A stretch of 64,000 nt of DNA, taken from assembly GCA_022036555.1 (NCBI GenBank), contig CM039139.1, positions 9,808,262 to 9,872,261 on the forward strand. The letters run 5' to 3'. The stretch comes from Microstegium vimineum (lineage: Eukaryota > Streptophyta > Magnoliopsida > Poales > Poaceae). Below, one piece after another: positions 34,904 to 44,129 of this stretch. Position 1 is the stretch's first letter. Each line of letters starts with the position of its first letter. The notes below the pieces were generated by a model that saw only the letters and a list, made by a program, of their open reading frames with translations, was not told the DNA's origin and did no database searches. Both the position numbers and the translations under genes were made by a program.

Positions 34904-36152
34904 TGTAAGGACCTGATTAGCCTAGAGGGAGGTGAATAGGCTTGTTTCAAAAACTTGAACACTTGCTGTCAGACCAAGACCGTCACTGTCGGGCTAGGGG
35001 TCGGCACTGCCGGGGTGGCCGACAGTGCTGGTCTCTGGGCAGCAGTGCTGGTCACCATAACAGAATGCAACACAATTCAAAATGTAAATGCTAATGTAAA
35101 TTGTGCTCGAATAGAAACCTTCCTACAGGTGTGGAGAACCTCTAGCACCGTCTGAAAGTGGTAGCAACACACCCACCGAGTAGATCGGGTCCAAACCCTA
35201 GAAATCACCTTGCACACAAGATATATGAAAGTAAAGTAACAAGCACACGATGACACAATATTTGACCCATGGTTCAACTCGCCACCAAGGCTTGCCTACA
35301 TCCACGTTGTTGAGGTGCGCCACACAAGGCTCAAGCTCACCACAAAGGCTAGCTCTTTCCTCGGTCTCAAGTCAAGAGGATGAACCCTTGAGATGAGAGA
35401 AGTGTATTAGCAAATAGATGGACGATACAAACTTTCCTAGGCTGCCACACGAAAGAGGCAAGCTCAAGGGCAACCTCTAGCCGGCTAGGAGCAAAGCTCC
35501 AAGAGTAAAGAACTCAAACCGTCGGCCACCACGTAAACCAAATGCTTGTAGGAGTGAAGATCCGAGGGAGAAGCTTCTTCTCACAGCTTGGAGGCTCAAT
35601 CTCTCAAAGAATGAGTGGAAATCAATGGAGGAGAGTGAATGAGCACCAAGGGAGAAGGGAGAGCAAGAGAGAGGCTTCTCTTTCTATTCTTGCGAAGTAA
35701 GAATGAGTGAATGATAGAACTAGCCGTTGGGGGTGAGTGGGGGGGTATGAAATACCTCCTTACTGCCCACTGGCTGAACAAGTCGCGGCAGTGGTAGCCC
35801 GGCACTGCCGACCTGGGTAGAACAGCAAGGATTTGATCTTCAATAAGCTGGCTGATTTGCCCTCTTTATATGTGGAGGTGTGATGTAAAAGGATAGATGC
35901 ATTTGGTTCACTTGTTGGCATGCGTGTTGAATCCCTCTTAATAGTACGACATACCTAACTCAAATTCAAAGTATAAAAGAATTTAAACCCTTTGAGCTTG
36001 TTGTCATGCACTTTTCTAATTAGAGGGGTCCGCCAACCTGTTCATCAACCTCCTTAAGTTTAACCTACTTGTCATACTCACAAAGTCTCATTAGTTTCCT
36101 AAATATGTTGTCATGTCACCAAAACCCACTTTAGGGCTTGATTGCACTTTCA
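34904..36152 (-). repeat. Right LTR (5' LTR in element sense) of the copia element, 1249 bp
   Basis: It starts TGTAAGGACC and ends ACTTTCA on the plus strand and pairs with 11773-13045. It carries fewer GGCACTGCCGG units around 35780-35815 than the left LTR. Confidence 0.92.
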
Positions 36153-36640
36153 AGTATATATTGCAAATGTTTTATTTGGATGTTTCAAAAAGTAAATCTG
36201 GTGTTGCAACTTGTGTTTCGGATGCATATTTTTATATGTTTCATTTGCCTTCAGATGTATATTGCAAGTGTTGTATTCGAATGTTTCAAAAGTACTAGAA
36301 CCTGTTGTTGCATTCTCTGACCTCGCCTTTTTTGTGTGTCTCTGGCTCTCCGCCTCATCCTCCCGACGCCGGCTGGGCATCCGCCACGCTCATCCGACCA
36401 TCTCCCTCTTTTTTTTGCGTAGCCTCAGTGGGCAGTACAAGCGGGGTCCAGGTGGTGCGGGGCCCGCGTGACGTATGGGGGGTGGGCACCAGATGCAGGC
36501 GCGCTGGCGTGTAGTTAGAAGTCGAGCGAGGTCCAAGCGGTGCGGGGGAGGGGTTGAGGCGGGTGCGGAAGAAGCGGCTTCGGAGGAAGGGGAGACCGAG
36601 GCGGGTGCGGAAGAAGCGGCTTCGGCGGAAGAACCGTACG
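36153..36640. mobile_element. Right half of the unclassified element split by the copia insertion
   Basis: It continues the GTTGCA/GTTTCA-rich texture of 11535-11770 after the target duplication AGTAT, then becomes GC-rich (from 36360). It contains a 42-bp tandem duplication (36556-36597 and 36598-36636). No terminal repeat marking the right end was found. Confidence 0.4.
36556..36636. repeat. 42-bp tandem duplication, GC-rich
   Basis: The words GAGGCGGGTGCGGAAGAAGC start at 36556 and again at 36598, and the sequence stays matched until about 36636. Confidence 0.8.
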
Positions 36641-37609
36641 GGCTCTCTCACTGGCTGCAAATGAGGACTCATACACAGAAACTGCAAGCTCCAGTTAGGA
36701 AAGAAAGTCATGCTAAAAATTGAGGTGGATACATCGCAAGCAGACATTCCGCTGACACCAAGGAGAATCTATCTAATGCTACCAGATGACTTAGTTGGAG
36801 AACAATTAGAATGTTCTTCTGACATGTAGTGATGTAGAACAACTTTGTCTTTAGTTAGGATGTGAGGAATCTGACATGTTATTCTGGGTCAAATACAAGT
36901 GGCCATTCAGGTTAATGACTTTTACACCCTCCAATTCTCATTGTTCTGAAGGATTAGTTACTAAAATACTTTGCCTCTCAACGATCTGTACTCTATAGGA
37001 GAGAGGAATGTTTAAAGAAGCAAAACCGGAAACAAGATAACAATTTACCAAGAACAGCTCCATGCCTCCATAGCAATACTTAGGATGCAAAATAGAGGAG
37101 TGATGGTAAGTTGTTCATCAGCTTTTAGATGCCCAACATTTTCAAGTTTGTATATAAATTTTAAACATTTTGGGGTTTAGGATACTATTCCAACATTCCT
37201 TTTTTTCAAGGTTATAATGATTTTTGAACAAGCAGTGGGACTGACAACTGAATATGGTGGTTTGATGCTCACTGAATATGGGATGGCTGGTCTCTTTGCC
37301 CTAGTTTCAATTGCAGCTTTTAAAAGTACATTTGTTTTTTTAAAAGGCACAAAAGCTGATCTGGTGAAACGCCTTTTAAAAGTACATTAGTTTCAACTGC
37401 TCTCCTTATGACATTTACGGGGGATTCTCTTAATGAAAAACGGGTGAAACGCCTGCTCTGGTCAAGCTGGCCTCTTATCCAAGCAACTGTTTCCTCGACT
37501 CAAAAGATTTTTTTTGACAACTGATTCAAAAGAAATAATACGTAAATCTTTTATGTCTTCGAGAAAAAACTTATTCCAAAAGAAATATTTGAACTCTGGT
37601 CGAAGCATC
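36641..37609. other. Intergenic, no gene recognised
   Basis: AT-rich DNA without a convincing reading frame. A duplicated phrase (ACTGAATATGG at 37228 and 37271) and a repeated CTTTTAAAAGTACATT (about 37317 and 37373) suggest old duplication, nothing more. Confidence 0.4.
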
Positions 37610-37713
37610 TAGTACAACTAATGTACATGTTTTTTTTTAAGAATTACACAGTACAACGCAGACACTCAAACACGCACGCACACTCACCTAGTACAACTAC
37701 TGTACATGTTTTT
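37610..37713 (-). mobile_element. Very short LINE/SINE 3' tail with long target duplication
   Basis: CTAGTACAACTAATGTACATG at 37609-37629 recurs with one change at 37687-37707. Between them a T-run leads into a GCACGCACACTCAC-type sequence, which on the minus strand is the familiar grass retroposon 3' end (GTGCGTGC ... TGTACTGTG) with a poly(A) tail. The insert is only about 55 bp. Confidence 0.55.
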
Positions 37714-37824
37714 ATAAGGCACACCTCCATCTCAAATTATAAAATAGATCCCAATAATTTTAGAGTCAAAGTATGTTTGACTAAACTTATATGATAATAT
37801 AATCATATTTATAATGCTAACTAA

Positions 37825-38306
37825 GGCATGTTTGGATACACCCAATTAAAGTTTAGCTAGCTAAATTTTTTGAGTAAAATTTTATAGTTAACTAAAAAGT
37901 CTCCTAGCTAAACTTTAGTTGGATGTTTGGATATTCGAGCTAATAGACTCAGCTAAACTTTAACTAACTTTAGGTATGTTTTGAAGTAGTTAGGGCCTGT
38001 TTGGGACTGCTCCGCTTCATATTTTTTAACTCTGCTCCACGTTTTTTAGCCAAACAATTTCAGCTCCACGCACATAGATCGAGAAAAAAAATATGGAGTT
38101 GTGAGAGCACCTAAAGAGGTACTCCACAAACTCTAGTTTTTTGTGGAGTTGCTCCACGGTGAAGTTTGCATAGCAGAGTTTGTGAACAGTCCCAAACACC
38201 CCCTTAAACTCAGCTAAGTTTTAGTTGAAGTTTTAGCTAAAGTGTTTGGATGTATGACAACTAATTTTAGTTAGCTAAAGTTTAGTTGGTGTATCCAAAC
38301 ATGCCC
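37825..38306. mobile_element. Tourist-like MITE (middle layer)
   Basis: Terminal inverted repeats GGCATGTTTGGATACACC and the complement of GGGCATGTTTGGATACACC are nearly perfect, and TAA flanks both sides (37822-37824 and 38307-38309). The arms contain many TTTAGCT/AGCTAAA words forming a long imperfect hairpin. It is interrupted by a third MITE. Confidence 0.85.
37993..38203. mobile_element. Tourist-like MITE (innermost layer), 211 bp
   Basis: Termini are GGGCCTGTTTGGGACTG and the complement of GGGGGTGTTTGGGACTG, flanked by TTA at 37990-37992 and 38204-38206. Confidence 0.85.
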
Positions 38307-38636
38307 TAAATAACATTAGATTTGTTACCAATTATATTTTCATAATATACATATTGGATGTAATAATTTTTTGTAGTTTTCTCTATAATTATTGGTAAGA
38401 TGATTTGACTTTCTAAGATTTTTGAAATGTATTATATAATTTAGGATAATTTAGAATGGAGGTAATACAAAATATAGGTGAGTAGTTCTAAACAGCCCAC
38501 GCACGGTCACACCGTCGCACTCGCACAGCCCGACAGCCGTCCACAACTTCACAAGGGTTCGTAGTGGACGGACGGGCTGCAACTGTGAACTGACTGGGCC
38601 CTGGCGTCTGGCGTCCAACCAGCACAGCGGTTTAGC

Positions 38637-38664
38637 AGCCCATCGGCCCATCGGCCCATCGGCC
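38637..38664 (+). promoter_or_regulatory. Site II (TGGGCC/T) element array upstream of the split-barrel gene
   Basis: Three 8-bp repeats (CCCATCGG) give AGCCCA, GGCCCA and GGCCCA at 38637, 38645 and 38653, and another TGGGCC is at 38595-38600. Site II motifs are bound by TCP factors and are common in promoters of constitutively expressed and organelle-related plant genes. The array lies about 230 bp before the ATG at 38892. Confidence 0.55.
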
Positions 38665-38891
38665 GGTGCACGAGCGTCTCCTCAATCCTACATCCTGCCG
38701 CACTGCCCCACTGTGTGTGCGAGTTCAACTCCGACCCATCCTTCGTCCTTCCCCTTCCCAGCCGCCGTCTCCCTCGCCCGGTCGTCCCAGACGGAGCTGG
38801 CGCGTGCAACTCCAACCCACGAAGGCCTCCATCGACGGCGGCGAAATTAGGGCCGCCGCGGAAACCGGTTGGTGCGCGTGCGTGGAGCACC

Positions 38892-40897
38892 ATGGCGGCG
38901 GCGAAGGTCAAATCGGTCGCCCTCTCCGTCAGTCACAAGTGCCGGGTACTGCTCGCCAGCAATATCAGCGACCGCGCCGCTCTTCCCTTGTTAGCTACTG
39001 CTGTTCTTACTCTTATTACTTCCCTCGCCCCTGGTTTCGCAGAACATCTTGGCTGCCGGTTGGGAAGCCCACCTCAACACTGTCAAGGCCGACGCCAAGG
39101 GAAGGTGCGTACGCTTGTGTCGTATCATTTCATCTGTGTATTTGTGCGCAAAGGTCTGGAACAGTAAGAGCTGTTTGTCTTGATTGGTTTCTTTTGGGGT
39201 GTTGGGCAGCAAGGATGAGATTTACACGTCGAGGGTGCACTACATGATCCAGAAGGGGACTCCCTACTTGATTGTCCCTGAGAAAGACACGCACAACATT
39301 GTAAAACTCTTAATTCCTGCTGTTCATTTACTTATGATGTTCAATAAACAGTACTCCCTCTGTTCCAAATTTTAAGTTGTTTTGATTTTTTTTAGTACAT
39401 CCATTTTGCTAGGATATTTAGACATATATTACATCTAGATATATAGCAAAATGGAGGAACTTTGGAACGGAGGGAGTAGTTGCTTTTCTAATCAAACTGT
39501 GTTAAAATATGTTGCTTGTGTGGAATCTTGTGTTGGATAGAACATTATAATCGACGAGCGGGGGTCTCTTGCAGTATGCACTCCGATCCGGGGCCGAGTT
39601 GTGAGCTTATTGAAGTCACTGAAGAAGGTGCTTCTCTATGAATTTCAACTTGATGGCATCGAAATTGTTGCTCGTTTGCTTTTCTCGTATCGCTTGTGCA
39701 AGCACCTTAATCTTGTTGCTGAACACAGACGCCTCCTCGTGTTGCTATGACTGGTGATGTTCTGCGCCTGAAAGACTCAAAGGTAAACCTATTCTGCAGT
39801 CCCCAGCATGCATAAACATGCTTCATTGTTTACTATAGGTGGTAAGGTGATGCCCGCTAATCTTTGTGTACTGTGCTTAAGGTTCCAATTATTGCTGATA
39901 GCCTGAAGAAAGCTATTCTCAAGGAACACGAAGCTGCTAGTGGCGCTAGTTATGCAGTGTCAGCAATACTCTCTTCGGCGGGTGCTACCTGCAGGTCACG
40001 GAGTGAGGGCCTCCTCAGTCTACTCAGTGAGGAGAGCTCTTACAGCATCTTAAAATTTGACATAGGGTCTGTGCCACGGCTTGTTTATTTTCTGATCTTA
40101 GGTATCTTTTCTGAATTTTCATCAATGCTATTGTTATTCTTGCAGTTCATGTGTCTACATAGACTCCAATCGGAGCAGCCATAATATTGAATTGGACAGC
40201 TTTGAACCACCAAAAGCAGATCTGCTAAGTAAGTCTTTTTTATTCTTACAAGCTCTTTCACCCCTGCTGCCCTGCATCTTCACCTTTATTCTTCAGATGG
40301 CAGCTATATGCAGACCAAATTTTAAGCTAGATATATAACTCCAAGATGCTGCCAGTCGGTTGCTTTCAACAATTATATGTTTCCACATGTATTTGCACTA
40401 CGATGTTATTTTTCTAAATATGTATTCTCCTTCCTAGTGCCATTCTCTGCGAAGCTTGTGGATGGTATCAACCGAAATGACTCGAGGAGGAGGGCACTGA
40501 TGATGTTCTGTTTTGAGTATTATAATGTGGTAGCAAGAGTAAGTTATTCTCTTGTGTCTGCACAAATTGCAATGTTGCATAGGATGCTCTTGTTGTTTCT
40601 GATATGTGAGGCTTCTTTCTTGTCTTCTGAATCTATTAGTTCAGTACAATTAACTATCATATATATCTTTGCTTGAAGAACGCTGTCATGCTTTCCATTG
40701 ACCACCATGGTTTTGATGTCCTCGCCAAAGTGCCTGAAAGAGTCACCGTTACTGATGTCCCTCGACAATACCACTGGAAGGAGTACAGGTTCACATTCAA
40801 GGAACCAGCCAAGGATGCTGAGGACTTCTGCCGCATGCTGGTTGGGTTAGAGGAAGAGGTTTTGAAGAGCCTGAAGAGCTATAGCGGTTTAGGGTGA
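38892..40897 (+). CDS. PNPOx-like FMN-binding split-barrel protein (DUF2470-like C-terminus), 9 exons
   Basis: Exons are 38892-38945, 39043-39104, 39210-39300, 39541-39627, 39729-39782, 39882-40066, 40146-40228, 40438-40538 and 40679-40897. All introns are GT-AG and the frame stays open for 311 residues. The ATG (MAAAKVKSVALSV) was chosen as the only upstream in-frame start consistent with the first splice. Residues about 38-115 (YTSRVHYMIQKGTPYLIVPEKD, DERGSLAVCTPI, GRVVSLLKSLKK, MTGDVLRL) look like a pyridoxamine-phosphate-oxidase-type split barrel. The C-terminal 90 residues (SIDHHGFDVLAKVPE, YHWKEYRFTFKEP, LEEEVL) resemble the DUF2470 module of HugZ-like proteins. Family assignment is tentative and no enzyme activity can be inferred. 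The N-terminus has few acidic residues, so plastid targeting is possible but not shown. Confidence 0.75.
39354..39476. mobile_element. Stowaway MITE in intron 3, 123 bp
   Basis: Terminal repeats CTCCCTCTGTTCCAAA and the complement of CTCCCTCCGTTCCAAA are flanked by the TA duplication (39352-39353 and 39477-39478) characteristic of Tc1/mariner Stowaway elements. Confidence 0.92.
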
Positions 40898-41013
40898 CAA
40901 ACCACCTGCCAGGTTCACATTCAAGGAAGCAGCCAAGGATGGTGAGGACTTCTGCACGCTGGTTGGGTTAAAGGAATAGGTTTTGCAGAGCATAGGGTGA
41001 CAGCCCACTTGCC
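40787..41013 (+). repeat. 124-bp tandem duplication of the last exon end of the split-barrel gene
   Basis: AGGTTCACATTCAAGGAA occurs at 40787 (in exon 9) and at 40911 (after the stop). The second copy follows exon 9 through AGGGTGACA and a shared CCAC-TGCC tail, but has small deletions and an in-frame TAG, so it now lies in the 3' UTR. Confidence 0.85.
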
Positions 41014-41669
41014 TGAAAATCAGTGAGAAACTATATCTAATTTTCAGATTCCGGTACTCAATTTTTATGGTTGGAACTTTAAAGTATGGTTTCAGGTTGC
41101 TATGTTATTGGACAATATGGTTTTTTCTCGTTATTAGAGTAGATGATGTTTGAACATGGGGAGGCAAGCTACCAATATCTGATTGAATGGTATTCATTTA
41201 TGATGTTTATTTATTATTTGATATATAATATAAAAAGTTGTTAAAAGTGAAAACGCTGGATTGCAGACCCAAATTTTATATACTCAATTATTTTTGCGGG
41301 CTGCATGATTGACTTTTGTGTGCATCTGTTATTGCAGTACGGTGTTCTATGTGAAGTCAGTATTTCTGATCCCTATTGTTTCTCTAGTATCTTAGTTATC
41401 CAGAGTATTGCGTAGGTTTATAAAGGGTTTTTAGCCATCTATAAAATAGATTTCGAAGATGTAATATTTCCAATACATGGAGGAATCACAAGTTCTAATC
41501 ACTATTTATAGCAAGGGTAATAATACATAGTATATAATTAAACTGAAACATGAACTAGGGGCCCTGTGTATGGCCAAAAAAATTGCATAATAAGAGTACT
41601 ACTAGGATCCACTTTATAAATTATATTTAATAATAAGTAAAACTCTATTTAAAAAATTATATGTATCAT
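41014..41669. other. Convergent intergenic / 3' UTR region
   Basis: AT-rich DNA between the 3' ends of the plus-strand split-barrel gene and the minus-strand HSP70 gene. It must hold both polyadenylation regions; no further gene is visible. Confidence 0.5.
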
Positions 41670-43752
41670 TTAGTCGACTTCTTCGATCTTGGGGCCAGCA
41701 CCGCTGCCACCAGCCGGCGGAGCATCCTGATCCATGCCACCGGCCATGTCAGGACCAGCTTCGCCCTGGTACATCTTGGCGATGATGGGGTTGCAGATGC
41801 CCTCCAGCTCCTTCATCTTGTCCTCAAACTCGTCGACCTCGGCGAGCTGGTTGTTGTCGAGCCAACTGATGGCCCCCTCGATGGCGTCATCAATCTTCTT
41901 CTTGTCGGCCTCCGGTAGCTTGGAGGCGATCTTGTCGTCCTTGATGGTGTTGCGCATGTTGTAGGCGTAGTTCTCGAGCGTGTTCTTGGCGTCCACCTTC
42001 TTCTTGTGGTCCTCGTCCTCGGCCTTGTACTTCTCTGCCTCCTGCACCATCTTCTCGATCTCCTCTTTGCTCAGCCGGCCCTTGTCGTTGGTGATGGTGA
42101 TCTTGTTCTTCTGGCCGGTGGTCTTGTCCTCCGCCGACACGTTGAGGATGCCGTTGGCGTCCATGTCGAAGCACACGGTGATCTGGGGGACGCCCCTGGG
42201 CGCCGGAGGGATGCCAGAGAGCTCGAACTTGCCGAGCAGGTTGTTGTCTCTGGTCCTGGCCCTCTCACCCTCGTACACCTGGATGAGCACCCCGGGCTGG
42301 TTGTCGGAATAGGTGGAGAAGACCTGCTCCTTCTTGGTCGGGATGGTGGTGTTCCTGGGGATGAGCACCGTCATGACGCCTCCGGCCGTCTCCAGGCCGA
42401 GCGAGAGCGGCGAGACGTCGAGCAGGAGCAGGTCCTGCACCTTCTCGTTGCCCTCGCCGGTGAGGATGGCGGCCTGGACGGCGGCGCCGTACGCGACGGC
42501 CTCGTCTGGGTTGATGCTCTTGCACAGCTCCTTGCCGTTGAAGAAGTCCTGGAGCAGCTGCTGCACGCGGGGGATGCGGGTGGAGCCGCCCACGAGCACG
42601 ACGTCGTGCACGGTGCTCTTGTCCATCTTGGCGTCGCGGAGGCACTTCTCCACGGGCTCCATGCACTTGCGGAAGAGGTCCATGTTGAGCTCCTCGAAGC
42701 GGGCGCGGGTGATGGTGGTGTAGAAGTCGATGCCCTCGTAGAGCGAGTCGATCTCTATGGTGGTCTGGGCGGTGGAGGAGAGCGTCCTCTTGGCCCTCTC
42801 GCAGGCGGTCCGCAGCCGCCGGAGCGCCCTGGGTTGCCGGTGATGTCCTTCTTGTTCTTCCTCTTGAACTCCTGCACGAAGTGGTTGACGAGCCGGTTGT
42901 CGAAGTCCTCGCCCCCCAGGTGGGTGTCGCCGGCGGTGGCCTTGACCTCGAAGATGCCCTCCTCGATGGTGAGGAGCGAGACGTCGAAGGTGCCGCCGCC
43001 GAGGTCGAAGATGAGCACGTTCTTCTCGCCGTCGCTGCTCGACTTCTTGTCGAGCCCGTAGGCGATGGCCGCGGCGGTGGGCTCGTTGATAATGCGCATG
43101 ACGTTGAGGCCCGAGATGACGCCGGCGTCCTTGGTGGCCTGGCGCTGCGAGTCGTTGAAGTAGGCCGGGACGGTGACGACGGCGTTCTTGATGGTGACGC
43201 CGAGGTAGGCCTCGGCCGTCTCCTTCATCTTGTTCAGGATCATGCTGCTCACCTCCTCGGCCGAGAACTGCTTGTCCTCGCCCCTGAACTGCACCCCGAT
43301 CATGGGCTTGTCGCCGGAGCCCGGGATCACCTTGAAAGGCCACAGCTTGGCGTCGCTCTGCACCGACGCGTCAGAGAAGCGCCGGCCGATGAGCCGCTTC
43401 GCGTCTGAAAAACCAAGCACGCAGCGTATTATTTTATTAGTCGTGGATCCACGCACATCCCGCGTATGAACGGGTCAGGCAAACAGATGAACAGCGTTCA
43501 CGAAATAAGAAAATAAAGATCGGTGATGCTGGACTTACCGAAGACGGTGTTGATGGGGTTCATGGCGACCTGGTTCTTGGCGGCGTCGCCGACGAGCCTC
43601 TCGGAGTCGGTGAAGGCGACATACGACGGGGTTGTGCGGTTGCCCTGGTCGTTGGCGATGATCTCGACTCGGTCATGCTGCCACACCCCGACGCACGAGT
43701 AGGTCGTGCCGAGGTCGATGCCGATCGCCGGCCCGTCTCCCTTGCCGGCCAT
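41670..43752 (-). CDS. Cytosolic HSP70 (HSC70-type) gene, 2 exons, one apparent 1-bp frameshift
   Basis: Exon 1 is 43539-43752 (MAGKGDGPAIGIDLGTTYS) and exon 2 is 41670-43404, separated by a 134-bp GT-AG phase-1 intron at the site conserved in plant cytosolic HSP70 genes. All three HSP70 signatures are present (GIDLGTTYS, IFDLGGGT, VLVGGSTRIP). The protein ends in a Gly/Pro/Ala-rich tail and IEEVD, the cytosolic EEVD motif that binds TPR co-chaperones. The inferred length of 649 residues is typical. One base is missing in the G run at 42831-42833, right after the segment KKDITGNP, which shifts the frame; everything else is conserved, so either the gene is newly dead or this is a sequencing error. 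It is an ATP-dependent protein-folding chaperone. Confidence 0.92.
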
Positions 43753-43884
43753 GGAGGAGAGACGCTGAGATCGAAGGTGGGGAAAGTATCTACTGGAGTC
43801 GCCGGGTCAGCTGGTACGTGGAGGAATTGTGGAGGAACGGAGGGATCGGTGGACGAGGAGTTGGGGAGGCGATGGTTGGCTGGA

Positions 43885-43890
43885 TTTAAA
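43885..43890 (-). promoter_or_regulatory. TATA-like box of the HSP70 gene
   Basis: TTTAAA lies 133 bp upstream of the ATG at 43752 and about 23 bp downstream of the proximal heat-shock element, a normal spacing. Confidence 0.5.
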
Positions 43891-43912
43891 GGTTTGTGTG
43901 GCCGGGGAGGGG

Positions 43913-43926
43913 TTCTAGAATGTTCC
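43913..43926 (-). promoter_or_regulatory. Heat-shock element, proximal
   Basis: TTCTAGAATGTTCC is a perfect three-unit HSE (TTCnnGAAnnTTC), the binding site of heat-shock factor trimers. It lies just upstream of the TATA-like box. Confidence 0.85.
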
Positions 43927-44107
43927 GGCGCGTCCCGGCCGTCGGATGCGATCTGGACACTTGTGCCGTCGGAACGGGCGCGTCGTGGGGAACTTGGACC
44001 CGGCCCGTTCGTGGGCGACGCTAATTCCGGCAGCTCCAGGCCAAACAAAAAGGAAAAAATCTCCAATTGTGAACTTGTGATGAGGGTGCGGGACTCTAGA
44101 GTGTACT

Positions 44108-44121
44108 GGAAGGTTCTGGAG
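44108..44121 (-). promoter_or_regulatory. Heat-shock element, distal
   Basis: GGAAGGTTCTGGAG contains GAAnnTTCnnGA, a near-perfect three-unit HSE about 180 bp upstream of the proximal one. Confidence 0.65.
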
Positions 44122-44129
44122 ATGGAGTC

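Larger units (their letters stand above)
11773..36152 (-). mobile_element. Sirevirus-like Ty1/copia retrotransposon, interrupted by Tat element II
   Basis: The LTRs are 11773-13045 (element 3' LTR) and 34904-36152 (element 5' LTR), flanked by a perfect 5-bp duplication AGTAT at 11768-11772 and 36153-36157. In element order it has a primer-binding site, gag, protease, integrase, RT, RNase H (copia order), an extra 3' ORF and a polypurine tract. Without the inserted gypsy element it is about 11.6 kb. Long LTRs, a large zinc-knuckle gag with coiled coil, an extra ORF after pol, several polypurine-like blocks and repeated palindromic motifs in non-coding DNA all point to the Sirevirus lineage. 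Every coding part carries stops or shifts, so it is non-autonomous now. Confidence 0.93.
37724..38462. mobile_element. Stowaway-like MITE containing two nested Tourist-like MITEs
   Basis: The outer ends are CCTCCATCTCAAATTATAAA on the left and the complement of CCTCCATTCTAAATTAT on the right, typical of Stowaway/mariner MITEs; no clean TA duplication remains on the left. Its interior is interrupted by the Tourist-like element at 37825-38306. Confidence 0.65.

Noticed and set aside
42006..43061. Long plus-strand open frame (351 codons) opposite the HSP70 gene
   Set aside because: It is the antisense shadow of a GC-rich HSP70 coding region; composition is Leu/Val/Glu/Gly-biased with no domain.
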